The notes: generated by a model not told the origin, from the letters alone. Shown: positions 8,731 through 16,488, counted from the first letter of the stretch. The stretch is 64,000 nucleotides of DNA from Rhodococcus rhodnii (GCA_000720375.1 JOAA01000020.1:124001-188000), one strand, 5' to 3'. Translations and numbers: made by a program.

Positions 8731-10902
8731 TCAATACGCGGCGATGCGGCGCAACGCGATGACGACTTCCTCGGTGCGCGCAATAGCCGCGCGCTCAAGC
8801 ACCTTGCTGATGCTGGGCGACGCCTCGCCGCCGGTGACCCGGTCGACCGGTGCGTCCAGCCAGTCGAAGAGGCGACGCTGGATCTCGTCGGCCAGCCGTC
8901 CGCCATACGACGTGCCGATCGCGCCTTGTTCGACGATGAGCACCTTGTTGGTCTTCTTGACGCTTGCCTCGATCGTGTCCCAGTCCAGGCTCGCCCGGTC
9001 GAGCCAGCGCAGGTCGATCAGGTCCACGCCGATCTCAGGCACCTGACCGAGCGCTTCCAGGCAATGCCCGACCATCGACAGGTACGAGATGACCGTGACG
9101 TCGTCTCCCTGCGACCGCAAAGCGGCCTTCCCCACTGGGATCCGGTAGTCCAGATCGTCGATCGGCCCGATCCCGGTGGACGTGTAGAGGTCCACGTGTT
9201 CCAGCACCACAACGGGGTCTTCGCACGCCAACGCGGTATTCATCAGACCTACGTAGTCGAACGGGTTGGACGGCGCCACGACTCGCAGACCCGCCGCCGT
9301 GGTCAGCACACCGGCCGGATCCATCGAGTGCTGCGAGCCGTATCCCGTGCCCGCCGCCAGCTTGCTGCGCAGCACAAAGGGGACACTCCCCTGTCCGCCG
9401 AACATGTGCCGAGCCTTGGCGATCTGGTTGAACAGCTGATCGGCGGCGACCCACATGAAGTCGGCGTACATGAACTCGACGACCGGACGGCCGCGGCCGT
9501 CGATGGCCATCCCGCCGCCCAGCCCCGCGAAGGCGTTCTCGCTGATCGGCGTGCCCAGAACCCGGTCAGGGAACAGCTCGAGCGGGCGTTTCGTCGCACC
9601 GTTCGTGCCACCTTTGAGCCGGTTGACGTCCTCGCCGAGGATGACGATCCGCTCGTCGGTCTCCATCCGGCGGGCCAGCACGTCGCTGATGGCGTCGATG
9701 AACTTGCGCTCCCCCAAGGTGCCTGAGTGCGTGTCCGCTTCCTCGTACCTGCTTCTGTCCAATTCGGACAGATCACCTCGGACACCGACGTCCACGAAAC
9801 TCACGTCAGGCCAAGCGGATTCCTTGATCCGCCGTTTGCCAGCCGGGTCGGCCTCGAGGAACGAGTCGCCGATCTCGTGCAGCGTCTTGACCACTTCGTC
9901 GTGCGCGGCGGCGATCTCGTCCGCCGAGGCGATGCCGCGCCGTATCACGTGGGACCGCAACAACTCCAGCGGATCACGCTCGCGCCAGGACTTCTCCTCC
10001 GCCTTGGTCCGGTAGCCGAACGCACTGCCCGGGTACGGCCCGTTCTGGTGGAAGTACCGGTAAACCTCGGCTTCGACGATCGTCGGGCCGTTGCCGGCCC
10101 GCATGTGCTCAAGGGCTTCGGTCATCGCCAGGTGGACGGCCAATGGATCCATTCCGTCGACCCGCCAGCTTGGGATGTTGAACCCAAGCCCTCGCGCGGC
10201 GAGCCGCGGCTCGGCTGTGGCCTCGTCGACCGGCGTCGACACCGCGTACAGGTTGTTCTCGATGAAGAAGCACAGCGGCAGCTTCCAGGCCGCGGCCAGG
10301 TTGAACGTCTCAAGCACCGAGCCGATGTTCACGGCCCCGTCGCCGAAGTACGTGACCGTCACCGCGTCGGTGCCTGCGCGGCGCTGGTTGAACGCGAATC
10401 CCGCGGCCTGCGGCACGCCGCCGCCGACGATCGCGTTGGTGCCCATCGCGCCCGCTTCGCGCCACTGCAGGTGCATGGATCCGCCCCGGCCACGGCAGTA
10501 GCCGTCGGCCAGGCCGCAGATTTCGGCCAGCGTCCGGCGCAGCACGGTCCGCACGTCGTCGGTCAGTTCCGGCAGGCCGTCGGTTTTGTCCGGCATGACG
10601 TGCCCGAATGCCTTGGCCAGGAACTGGTGGTGGCCGCGATGGGATCCATTGACGAAGTCGTCGGTGCGCAGCGGCACGATCGAGCCGACCGCACCGCCCT
10701 CCTGTCCGATGCTGGAGTGCGCGGGGCCGTGCACCAGCCCTTCCGCGGCCAGTTCGAGCACGTACTCCTCGAACGACCGGATCCAGCACGCCTGGCCGAG
10801 CAGGCGCAGCAGCAGGCCAGGATCGGCGTCGTCCCAGTCTGCCGCCGTGGTGCTCAACGCGGTGAACGGCGACGAGGCGGACAGAGGTTCACGGGTAGGC
10901 AT
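8731..10902 (-). CDS. 2-oxoacid dehydrogenase E1, alpha and beta subunits fused
   Basis: A 723-residue thiamine-diphosphate enzyme. The N-terminal half matches E1-alpha: the ThDP signature begins at the GDG of YFGDGAVNIGS and ends at the NN of FFIENN. The C-terminal half matches E1-beta (GEDVNRLKGG, ENAFAGLGGGMA, LDLRWLDR). In most bacteria these are two genes, so this is a genuine fusion without frameshift. The start MPTREPL at 10902 has GGAG 5 bases upstream; an in-frame ATG at 10923 lies inside the operator palindrome and is less likely. It transcribes into the E2 gene and is divergent from a VOC protein and GntR regulator that probably control it. Confidence 0.93.
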   Translation of the reverse strand: MPTREPLSASSPFTALSTTAADWDDADPGLLLRLLGQACWIRSFEEYVLELAAEGLVHGPAHSSIGQEGGAVGSIVPLRTDDFVNGSHRGHHQFLAKAFGHVMPDKTDGLPELTDDVRTVLRRTLAEICGLADGYCRGRGGSMHLQWREAGAMGTNAIVGGGVPQAAGFAFNQRRAGTDAVTVTYFGDGAVNIGSVLETFNLAAAWKLPLCFFIENNLYAVSTPVDEATAEPRLAARGLGFNIPSWRVDGMDPLAVHLAMTEALEHMRAGNGPTIVEAEVYRYFHQNGPYPGSAFGYRTKAEEKSWRERDPLELLRSHVIRRGIASADEIAAAHDEVVKTLHEIGDSFLEADPAGKRRIKESAWPDVSFVDVGVRGDLSELDRSRYEEADTHSGTLGERKFIDAISDVLARRMETDERIVILGEDVNRLKGGTNGATKRPLELFPDRVLGTPISENAFAGLGGGMAIDGRGRPVVEFMYADFMWVAADQLFNQIAKARHMFGGQGSVPFVLRSKLAAGTGYGSQHSMDPAGVLTTAAGLRVVAPSNPFDYVGLMNTALACEDPVVVLEHVDLYTSTGIGPIDDLDYRIPVGKAALRSQGDDVTVISYLSMVGHCLEALGQVPEIGVDLIDLRWLDRASLDWDTIEASVKKTNKVLIVEQGAIGTSYGGRLADEIQRRLFDWLDAPVDRVTGGEASPSISKVLERAAIARTEEVVIALRRIAAY

Positions 10903-10911
10903 CCGAGCTCC

Positions 10912-10925
10912 AAATGGATCCATTT
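10912..10925. promoter_or_regulatory. Operator candidate 1 (AAATGGATCCATTT) before E1
   Basis: A perfect 14-base palindrome that covers the sequence just upstream of, and partly including, the ribosome-binding site of the E1 gene. It nearly matches the site at 10976-10988. Both flank the divergent promoters controlled, by inference, by the GntR/FCD regulator encoded at 11511-12161. Confidence 0.6.
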
Positions 10926-10975
10926 TGAGCGTCTCGTCGAGTACTATCCGAGAAAGCAAGGTCAAAAGCAAGCCG

Positions 10976-10988
10976 AATGGATACATTT
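10976..10988. promoter_or_regulatory. Operator candidate 2 (AATGGATACATTT) before the VOC gene
   Basis: A near-palindrome sharing the core ATGGAT-CATTT with operator 1, at the same distance from the start codon of the VOC gene as operator 1 is from that of E1. It runs into the GGAGG ribosome-binding site at 10989-10993. Confidence 0.6.
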
Positions 10989-10998
10989 GGAGGTGCCG

Positions 10999-11499
10999 AT
11001 GCCCATCCCGGGACTCAGCCGCGTCGACCACATCGGGCTGACCGTGCCCGACCTCGAGCAGGCCAGGGAGTTCTTCGTGGACGTGCTCGGCTGCGAGTAC
11101 ATGTACACACTCGGGCCGTACCAGGACGACGGCACGTGGATGAGCGAGCACCTCAACGTGGACGACCGCGCGGTGATGCGAAAACTGCACTTCTTCCGGC
11201 TCGGCGGGCAGGCGATCTTCGAGATCTTCGAGTACGAGGCGCCCGGTCAGGACACCGAACCGCCGCGCAACAGCGATGTCGGCGGGCACCACATCGCGCT
11301 GTACGTCGAGGATCTTGACGCCGCCGTCGCCGATCTGCACCGGCGTGGCCTGCGTGTCCTCGGCGAGCCGACAGCCAGCAAAGGACCGAGCGAGGGACAG
11401 CGCTGGGTGTACTTCCTCTCGCCGTGGGGCCTGCAGTGTGAGCTAGTGTCCTATCCGAACGGCAAGGCGTTCGACCACCATCCAGAGGCCTTCCGGTAG
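10999..11499 (+). CDS. VOC-superfamily protein (glyoxalase/dioxygenase fold)
   Basis: A 166-residue vicinal-oxygen-chelate protein made of two beta-alpha-beta-beta-beta modules. Metal ligands are plausible at His12 in RVDHIGL, in the central GGHHIALYV segment and in the final QCELV (Glu). The start at 10999 has GGAGG 5 bases upstream. The length and motifs fit methylmalonyl-CoA-epimerase-like or glyoxalase-I-like members; the reaction is not fixed by sequence. It is cotranscribed with the GntR gene (11-base gap) and divergent from the E1-E2 operon, so it probably acts on a substrate or product of that 2-oxoacid pathway. Confidence 0.85.
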   Translation: MPIPGLSRVDHIGLTVPDLEQAREFFVDVLGCEYMYTLGPYQDDGTWMSEHLNVDDRAVMRKLHFFRLGGQAIFEIFEYEAPGQDTEPPRNSDVGGHHIALYVEDLDAAVADLHRRGLRVLGEPTASKGPSEGQRWVYFLSPWGLQCELVSYPNGKAFDHHPEAFR

Positions 11500-11510
11500 A
11501 GGGGGAAGCT

Positions 11511-12161
11511 GTGTCCGAGGGCGCCGGCGTGGCGAGTCAGCGGATCGCCGATCAGTTGCGCGAACGCATCCTGACCGGTCAGCTGGCGCCCGGTACGCGG
11601 ATCATCCAGGACGAGCTCGCCGAACAGTTGCAGACCAGCCGCCTGCCCGTCCGTGAGGCGCTGCGGATTGTGGCCTCGCAAGGCCTGATCACGTTGCGTG
11701 CCAACCAAGGCGCCTGGGTGACCAGAATGGACATGCGGGAGTGTGACCTGATCTACCGGATGCGGGAACGGCTGGAACCGTTGCTGCTCACCGAGTCCGC
11801 ACCGAGTCTGACCGATGAGGACATCGACGAGATGGACGAGCTGCAGGACGAGATCGAACGCAGCCCGGACGTCGAGGACTTCCTGGTACTCGACCGACGT
11901 CTGCATTGGACGGTCTACAAACACCACAACGCCGAGGAACTCGCCTCGATCGTGGCACGGCTGTGGGACACCACCCAGCACTATCGCCGGGCGTTCACCA
12001 GACTGGCCGGATCACAGCGCAACTGGATCATCGGCGCCGAGCACCGGCTGCTGATCCAGGCGCTGCGCGACCGTGACCACACCTCGGCGGAACAGGTGCT
12101 GGAAATGCACATCAGGCGGACCAGGGTGGAACTGTCCCGGCATCCCGAGGTCTTCGTCTAG
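11511..12161 (+). CDS. GntR-family regulator with FCD ligand domain
   Basis: A 216-residue transcription factor: winged helix at residues 8-72 (RIADQLRERILTGQLAPG, then TSRLPVREALRIVASQG) followed by an all-helical FCD effector domain with the metal-ligand His residues typical of the FadR/VanR branch (for example DRRLHWTVY, GAEHRLLIQAL and a later MHIRRTR). The GTG start at 11511 has GGGGGAAG upstream. It is cotranscribed with the VOC gene. The two similar palindromes at 10912 and 10976 are its most likely operators. Its ligand is presumably an oxoacid or related acid handled by the adjacent dehydrogenase. Its stop shares CTAG with the convergent small gene. Confidence 0.92.
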   Translation: MSEGAGVASQRIADQLRERILTGQLAPGTRIIQDELAEQLQTSRLPVREALRIVASQGLITLRANQGAWVTRMDMRECDLIYRMRERLEPLLLTESAPSLTDEDIDEMDELQDEIERSPDVEDFLVLDRRLHWTVYKHHNAEELASIVARLWDTTQHYRRAFTRLAGSQRNWIIGAEHRLLIQALRDRDHTSAEQVLEMHIRRTRVELSRHPEVFV

Positions 12162-12367
12162 GCGCTCAGGGGAGCGTGGGTCATGTCGACGCCCCACTGG
12201 TCGCGCAGGTAGATCTCCCACGAGTCGACCATCGGCTTCTCCCGCATCAGCCGCGCGAAGTGCCACGCAAGCCGTGCGTCGGGCGCGTCGGTCGAATCGG
12301 TGCGGATCAAGCCGGGTTTGACCCGGCTGGGCAGGTAGACCTCCATCGCGTGCGCCTTGCGCACCAA
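12158..12367 (-). CDS. Small hypothetical protein (69 aa)
   Basis: A short reading frame with very strong actinobacterial codon bias: almost every codon ends in C or G, which argues that it is real. The product is rich in Arg, Trp and Asp, has no signal or membrane segment and I do not recognise it. It lies just downstream of the terminator of the FMN-reductase gene, and no clear ribosome-binding site precedes the GTG at 12367; an ATG at codon 8 is possible. The frame stays open further upstream through the terminator hairpin, so it might be the tail of a decayed longer gene. Its TAG shares CTAG with the stop of the GntR gene. Confidence 0.5.
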   Translation of the reverse strand: MVRKAHAMEVYLPSRVKPGLIRTDSTDAPDARLAWHFARLMREKPMVDSWEIYLRDQWGVDMTHAPLSA

Positions 12368-12385
12368 CAGGTCGCCCGGACAGCT

Positions 12386-12414
12386 GAAAGGGCGCCGGAT
12401 CGTGGCGCCCTTTC
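12386..12414 (-). terminator. Terminator of the FMN reductase gene
   Basis: GAAAGGGCGCC at 12386-12396 and its exact complement at 12404-12414 form an 11-pair stem with a 7-base loop, 12 bases after the stop of the reductase on the minus strand. Confidence 0.75.
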
Positions 12415-12425
12415 CTGTACGCCAG

Positions 12426-12980
12426 TCAGCTTCCGAGGTTGCGCTTGATGTGCGTGGCGAAAGCGTTCAGGAACAAGGAGAGAAACTCGGCGGTGGTCTC
12501 GTTGGTGACCTCACCGTCCTCGGTGATCAGTCCTTCGGCGAACTGGATGTACGCCTCCGGCTGGCCGAGCACCGCCGCGTTGCTGAACAACAGGATGCTC
12601 TTCAGGTGCTGCTGCGCGACGGCGGTGGAGATCGAGCCGCCCGAGGCGCCGATCACCGCGGCGGGCTTGCCGTTGAAGGAGTTGGTGCCCCACGGGCGAC
12701 TCGCCCAGTCGATCGCGTTCTTCAGCGCGCCAGGGATGGACCGGTTGTACTCCGGCGTGACGAACAGGATGGCATCGCTTGCTTCGATGGCTTGCTTGAG
12801 TTGCTTGGCGACCTCGGGGTAGTCCGCGTCGAAGTCATGGTTGTACAGCGGCAGGTCGCCGATCGGGATCTCGACGAGCTCGAGGTCGTGCGACGCGATC
12901 TTGCTCAGCGCCTTCGCCAGCCTCCGGTTGATCGAACGCTGGGACAAGCTGCCAACGATGTAGCCGACTCGGTACGTCAT
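12426..12980 (-). CDS. NADPH-dependent FMN reductase / quinone reductase
   Basis: A 184-residue flavodoxin-fold enzyme of the FMN_red family (azoreductase or quinone reductase type). Visible marks are the N-terminal GSLSQRSINRRLA phosphate-binding loop, the central FVTPEYNRSIPGALKNAIDW motif and GASGGS before the C-terminal helices. It is expected to reduce quinones, azo compounds or free FMN in the cytoplasm. AGGAGAG precedes the ATG at 12980. A perfect palindrome at 13011-13025 lies 30 bases upstream, so it is probably under a dedicated repressor, as is common for such reductases. A terminator follows. Confidence 0.92.
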   Translation of the reverse strand: MTYRVGYIVGSLSQRSINRRLAKALSKIASHDLELVEIPIGDLPLYNHDFDADYPEVAKQLKQAIEASDAILFVTPEYNRSIPGALKNAIDWASRPWGTNSFNGKPAAVIGASGGSISTAVAQQHLKSILLFSNAAVLGQPEAYIQFAEGLITEDGEVTNETTAEFLSLFLNAFATHIKRNLGS

Positions 12981-13010
12981 GCGGATCTCTCCTGTGGACT
13001 ATTTCTGCTC

Positions 13011-13025
13011 AAGAAGTCACTTCTT
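13011..13025. promoter_or_regulatory. Perfect palindrome AAGAAGT-C-ACTTCTT, candidate operator
   Basis: Two perfect 7-base arms around a single C, 31-45 bases before the FMN reductase start. It looks like a MarR- or HxlR-type site. It also contains the stop codon of a possible small reading frame on the minus strand (13017-13184). Confidence 0.5.
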
Positions 13026-13184
13026 CTGACAGTTGCGAACCCAGACCACCTCCGGGTTAGTCCCGCATGACTTGTTAGCCGGCTCACACGTGTCTGCGAG
13101 CTGAGTGTTGCCGCCACCGCCGCTCTGCATGCCCAGAGCCGCTCCGACGACCGTGCCGCCGGGACGAACCTCGACCGCGTCCAT
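13017..13184 (-). CDS. Possible small protein with four cysteines (55 aa)
   Basis: A 55-codon frame in the otherwise empty interval upstream of the FMN reductase. The predicted peptide begins MDAVEVRPGG, has a glycine-rich middle and a tail with three of its Cys in TCEPANKSC and VRNCQKK. About three quarters of codons end in G or C, consistent with coding. No good ribosome-binding site precedes the ATG or a GTG four codons earlier, and the stop falls in the palindrome at 13011. It could be a genuine small protein, a gene remnant or chance. Confidence 0.3.
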   Translation of the reverse strand: MDAVEVRPGGTVVGAALGMQSGGGGNTQLADTCEPANKSCGTNPEVVWVRNCQKK

Positions 13185-13282
13185 CCCGACGGTCACATGC
13201 GGACGCCATGGTCGTCCGGGAATATGCCGGGCATCTCTCGTATTAGTAATGATTAGTGACTATCAAGTTGGGAGACGACATC

Positions 13283-13885
13283 ATGGACCTGGTCTCGGAG
13301 TTCGAACGGACGTGGGCCGATCCGCACAACACCGCGATCGACCTGCCGCCGGTGAACGTGAATCAGGTACTGAGGGACCACTACGACGTCGAGGGCGACC
13401 TGCGGTACACCAGAACGAACTTGTGGGACATGGAGATCCGGAAGGCTTCCGCTCCCGACTTCTACATCCCGTCGGCTGTCAAGCCGGGCAGCGCCGAGAA
13501 GTGGCCGTCCGACGACCCCGACGTGTTCACGCGGGCGTCCGAACAGCGCCTTTGGGGCAAACCCGAGGAATACGGCCTGATCATCGAGCACGTTCAGCTT
13601 GACCACGACAAACAGTCCGTTTACTTCATCGGTGCACCCGACTACACCACGCCCGCAGGTCGTCACCTCGTCGCGGACACCCGCCAACCGCTCTTCCACG
13701 TCGAGCACTGGGTCGAGGGCGAGGAGACCGAGCCGGTCAACCGGTGGCGCATCGTGCACGTGACCGAACAACCCGACCAGGTGATGCTCGACTTCTTCGC
13801 CGAGATGGGACGCAACGTCTACCTGCGCGACTTCATCGAGGTGCACATCCGCGAAGTACTCGGCCGCACGATCACCCGGAAATGA
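13283..13885 (+). CDS. Conserved hypothetical protein upstream of an ABM monooxygenase
   Basis: A 200-residue soluble protein without signal or membrane segments. The ATG at 13283 is chosen because GGGAG lies 8 bases upstream; the GTG at 13256 has no such site. The sequence is rich in aromatic and acidic residues (for example RTNLWDMEIRKAS and LFHVEHWVEGEET) and looks like an all-beta or alpha/beta domain, but I cannot name the family. It is followed after 26 bases by a small ABM-domain protein on the same strand, suggesting a two-gene operon, perhaps an enzyme and its accessory protein. Confidence 0.75.
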   Translation: MDLVSEFERTWADPHNTAIDLPPVNVNQVLRDHYDVEGDLRYTRTNLWDMEIRKASAPDFYIPSAVKPGSAEKWPSDDPDVFTRASEQRLWGKPEEYGLIIEHVQLDHDKQSVYFIGAPDYTTPAGRHLVADTRQPLFHVEHWVEGEETEPVNRWRIVHVTEQPDQVMLDFFAEMGRNVYLRDFIEVHIREVLGRTITRK

Positions 13886-13911
13886 CCAGCAACCGACATG
13901 GAGGGATGGAC

Positions 13912-14205
13912 ATGACCACGACGGTGGAGCTGACCCGGTTCCGGGTCGCACCGGACAAAGTGGACCACTTGCTCGCCAGCAGGCCTGCGATGATCGCGGA
14001 TTTCAAGGCCGACCGGGAAGGCTTCTTGAGCGCGCGCTTGGTTCGGCTGCCGGACAACGAGTGGCTGGACATCGTCGAGTGGCGTAGCGCGGCCGACTTC
14101 GCCGCGTCCCGTGCCAAAGGTGCGAACCTGCCAGGCGTCAAGGCTTTCTTCGACAGCATCGAGTCACTGGTGTCCGCAGAGGAAGGCACGACCGAGGAAG
14201 GTTGA
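13912..14205 (+). CDS. Antibiotic biosynthesis monooxygenase (ABM) domain protein
   Basis: A 97-residue dimeric alpha/beta barrel (ferredoxin-like) protein. The ATG at 13912 is selected over the one at 13906 because GGAGGG lies 6 bases upstream of it. Motifs typical of the family are EGFLSARLVRL and WLDIVEWRSAADF. Members include cofactor-free quinone-forming monooxygenases, heme-degrading enzymes and many uncharacterised stress proteins; the reaction cannot be decided here. It is the second gene after the 200-residue hypothetical protein and is followed by a hairpin shared with the convergent fasciclin gene. Confidence 0.85.
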   Translation: MTTTVELTRFRVAPDKVDHLLASRPAMIADFKADREGFLSARLVRLPDNEWLDIVEWRSAADFAASRAKGANLPGVKAFFDSIESLVSAEEGTTEEG

Positions 14206-14211
14206 TTCCCT

Positions 14212-14241
14212 TGCCTCGCCGCCCAGGCGGACGGCGAGGCA
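14212..14241. terminator. Bidirectional terminator
   Basis: TGCCTCGCCG at 14212-14221 pairs with CGGCGAGGCA at 14232-14241 (10 pairs, 10-base loop) between the convergent ABM and fasciclin genes. Confidence 0.7.
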
Positions 14242-14251
14242 TTCGCGGGAA

Positions 14252-14872
14252 TCATGCCGCGGGAGGCATGAGCACCGTGTCGATGATGTACACCGTGGCA
14301 TTCGCGGTCTTCACGTTGCCGCACACCACATTGGCGTCGTTGACCTTGAACGACTGGCCATTGCCGGACGTGGTGACGGCACCCTTCGCCAGCGTCTCGA
14401 AGTTGCCCATGGCCAGATCAACCGGGGTGACCTGCTTGCCGACGACGTGATACGTCAGGATCTTGGTCAACGTCTGCTTGTCGGCGAGCACCTTGTCCAG
14501 GGTCTCCTTGGGAATCTTGGCGAACGCGTCGTTGGTCGGCGCGAAGACCGTGATGTCCTTCGCGGTGTTGAGCGTGTCGACCAGGCCGGCCTGTTTCACC
14601 GCGCTGACCAATGTAGACAGAACGGGATTGTTGGACGCGGCCGTGGCGACCGGGTCCTGTGCCATGCCCGCGAACGAACCCGCCCCTTCCTTGGGAACGC
14701 TGGCGCACGCGGAGCCGAACTCCGCGTCGACCATCTGCGTCGTTGCCGGTGGTGGCGGCGGAGGTGCCTGGCTCGCCCCACCGGTCGACGCCTGCTCGCT
14801 GTTGGCACAGGCGGCCATGCCGAGCACGGCCAGTCCGGCGACAGCCAGGCCTGTAGTACGTCGCAAACGCAT
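14252..14872 (-). CDS. Fasciclin-domain lipoprotein (MPT70/MPT83-like)
   Basis: A 206-residue surface protein. The N-terminus is a lipoprotein signal with lipobox GMAAC (Cys22), followed by a Pro-rich spacer and one fasciclin (FAS1) domain with the hallmark FAPTNDAFAKIP and ILTYHVVGKQ blocks. In Mycobacterium the homologues MPT83 and MPT70 are abundant cell-surface antigens controlled by ECF sigma factors SigK and SigL. Here AAGGAG precedes the ATG, and upstream of it two overlapping ECF-type promoters can be read (see 14912-14947). The divergent gene is a molybdopterin oxidoreductase, so the two are likely co-regulated. The binding partner is unknown. Confidence 0.93.
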   Translation of the reverse strand: MRLRRTTGLAVAGLAVLGMAACANSEQASTGGASQAPPPPPPATTQMVDAEFGSACASVPKEGAGSFAGMAQDPVATAASNNPVLSTLVSAVKQAGLVDTLNTAKDITVFAPTNDAFAKIPKETLDKVLADKQTLTKILTYHVVGKQVTPVDLAMGNFETLAKGAVTTSGNGQSFKVNDANVVCGNVKTANATVYIIDTVLMPPAA

Positions 14873-14911
14873 GATCAGTGATCTCCTTGGGGAGTACGGA
14901 CTTCGCGAGGC

Positions 14912-14947
14912 ATTCGCGGCGTACGGACGAACGGATTGGCCGGTTCA
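14912..14947 (-). promoter_or_regulatory. ECF sigma factor-type promoter of the fasciclin gene
   Basis: On the minus strand CCAATCC (14933-14939) is followed after 16 bases by CGAAT (14912-14916), close to the mycobacterial SigK pattern CCATCC/CGAAT. Overlapping it, TGAACC (14942-14947) is followed after 16 bases by CGTACG (14920-14925), which resembles the SigL/SigE-type GAAC/CGT pattern. The first would start transcription about 35 bases before the fasciclin ATG. Consensus patterns are recalled from knowledge of mycobacteria; use here is inference. Confidence 0.5.
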
Positions 14948-15004
14948 GAAAAATCTTGAAAAACATTGTGGACGGTCGCCCAACCGGATCGGCGACGGCC
15001 GCGA

Positions 15005-16486
15005 ATGCCCAGCATGACCCTCTCGCCTCGCAGGGCCGTCACGGTCGGCGCGCTCGCGGTGGCGGCCGCATTGGCCGCCGGACATCTCGTCGCGGGCATC
15101 ATCAGCCCGAACGCATCACCGTTCCTCGCGGTGGGCAACACCGCGATCGACCTGACTCCAGCCGCGGTGAAGGACTTCGCGATCCGTACGTTTGGCACGT
15201 ATGACAAAGTCGTACTGCTTGGCGGCATGGGCCTCGTGCTCGTGGTCATCGCCGTCGCCGCGGGCCTGATGTCCAGGAAAGGCCCTGTTCCCGGCATCGT
15301 CGTGGCGATCTTGTTGGGCGGCACGGGAATCGCGGCGGTACTGGCCCGGCCGGACCTGTCACTCCTGGCTGTCCTCGCACCTATCGCTAGCTTGGTGAGC
15401 GGTACGGCTGTCTTCTATTGGCTCCATCGCCTCCGCCCGACCCCTGCTTCGGGCAGACGGCGGTTCTTGTTCGTATCAGCGGGAGTGATCGCGGCCGGCG
15501 TCGGCGGTCAACTGCTCGCGACCCGAGACGTCTCCGGCTCACGCGCAGCGGTCGGCGATCTGACCCCGGCATCGCCTGCACCACCGATCCCGCCGGACGC
15601 GGACTTCGGCACACCACGGTTCATCACGTCGAATCGCGACTTCTACCGAGTCGACACGGCGTTGACCGTGCCGCAATTGCGCGCCGAAGACTACGCGCTG
15701 CGGATCCATGGCGCTGTCGACAAGGAGTTACTGCTCAGCTTCGGCGACATTCGAAGACTTCCACTGGTGGAACGAACGATCACGCTGACCTGCGTGTCCA
15801 ATGAGGTCGGTGGCCCGTACATGTCCACTTCGAACTTCATTGGTGTGCCGTTACGGGAGATCCTGGCCGAAGCAGGCGTCAAACCGGGAGCCGACCAGTT
15901 GTTCTCGACCAGTGTGGACGGTTGGACAGCGGGAACTCCAGTGGCCGACGTCGTAGACCGAGGGCTCCTGGCGATCGGGATGAACGGCGAACCATTGCCT
16001 GTCGAGCACGGTTTTCCTGCCAGGATGGTCGTTCCCGGGCTGTACGGCTTCGTGTCGGCGACCAAATGGGTGGTCGACATGGAACTCACGACCTTCGCGG
16101 CCAAGAAAGCCTATTGGCTCAACCGCGGCTGGGCCGAGCGCGCGCCGATCAAGACACAGTCCCGCATCGACGCGCCGTCCGGCTTCGCCAGAGTGCGCGC
16201 GGGCAAGGTCCTGATCACGGGTACGGCGTGGGCGCAGACACGCGGGATCGCCAAGGTCGAAGTCCGCGCGAACAACGGACCTTGGATTCCCGCGCGCCTG
16301 GCCGCTGAGGTCAATGTGGACACATGGCGGATGTGGCGGGCTGAGCTGGACCTCTCCCCCGGCCTGCACAGCGTCGAATGCCGCGCCACCGACAAGGCGG
16401 GATACACGCAGACCGATCAGCGTGTCCCGCCGATCCCCGATGGCGCGACCGGCTGGCACTCGACGACGTTCACCGCCGAGGCCTGA
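15005..16486 (+). CDS. Membrane-anchored molybdopterin-dependent oxidoreductase (sulfite-oxidase fold)
   Basis: A 493-residue protein. Residues 1 to about 175 contain four or five hydrophobic helices, including one at 158-171 just before the catalytic part. Residues about 205-390 are the Mo-cofactor domain, with the conserved Cys263 (TLTCVSNEVGG) that ligands molybdenum, and residues about 395-490 the Ig-like dimerisation domain (GTAWAQTRGIAKVEVR). The catalytic half should face outside. The family covers sulfite oxidases and methionine-sulfoxide reductases; the electron donor is not visible. The start at 15005 or 15014 is uncertain. It is divergent from the fasciclin lipoprotein, an association that suggests one cell-envelope stress regulon. 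Confidence 0.9.
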   Translation: MPSMTLSPRRAVTVGALAVAAALAAGHLVAGIISPNASPFLAVGNTAIDLTPAAVKDFAIRTFGTYDKVVLLGGMGLVLVVIAVAAGLMSRKGPVPGIVVAILLGGTGIAAVLARPDLSLLAVLAPIASLVSGTAVFYWLHRLRPTPASGRRRFLFVSAGVIAAGVGGQLLATRDVSGSRAAVGDLTPASPAPPIPPDADFGTPRFITSNRDFYRVDTALTVPQLRAEDYALRIHGAVDKELLLSFGDIRRLPLVERTITLTCVSNEVGGPYMSTSNFIGVPLREILAEAGVKPGADQLFSTSVDGWTAGTPVADVVDRGLLAIGMNGEPLPVEHGFPARMVVPGLYGFVSATKWVVDMELTTFAAKKAYWLNRGWAERAPIKTQSRIDAPSGFARVRAGKVLITGTAWAQTRGIAKVEVRANNGPWIPARLAAEVNVDTWRMWRAELDLSPGLHSVECRATDKAGYTQTDQRVPPIPDGATGWHSTTFTAEA

Positions 16487-16488
16487 CC

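Noticed and set aside
10902..10923. ATG at 10923 as start of the fused E1
   Set aside because: It lies within the operator palindrome and lacks a ribosome-binding site, whereas 10902 has GGAG at 5 bases.
9727..10998. Long plus-strand extension ahead of the VOC protein
   Set aside because: It is antisense to the well-supported E1 gene; the VOC family length fits the start at 10999.
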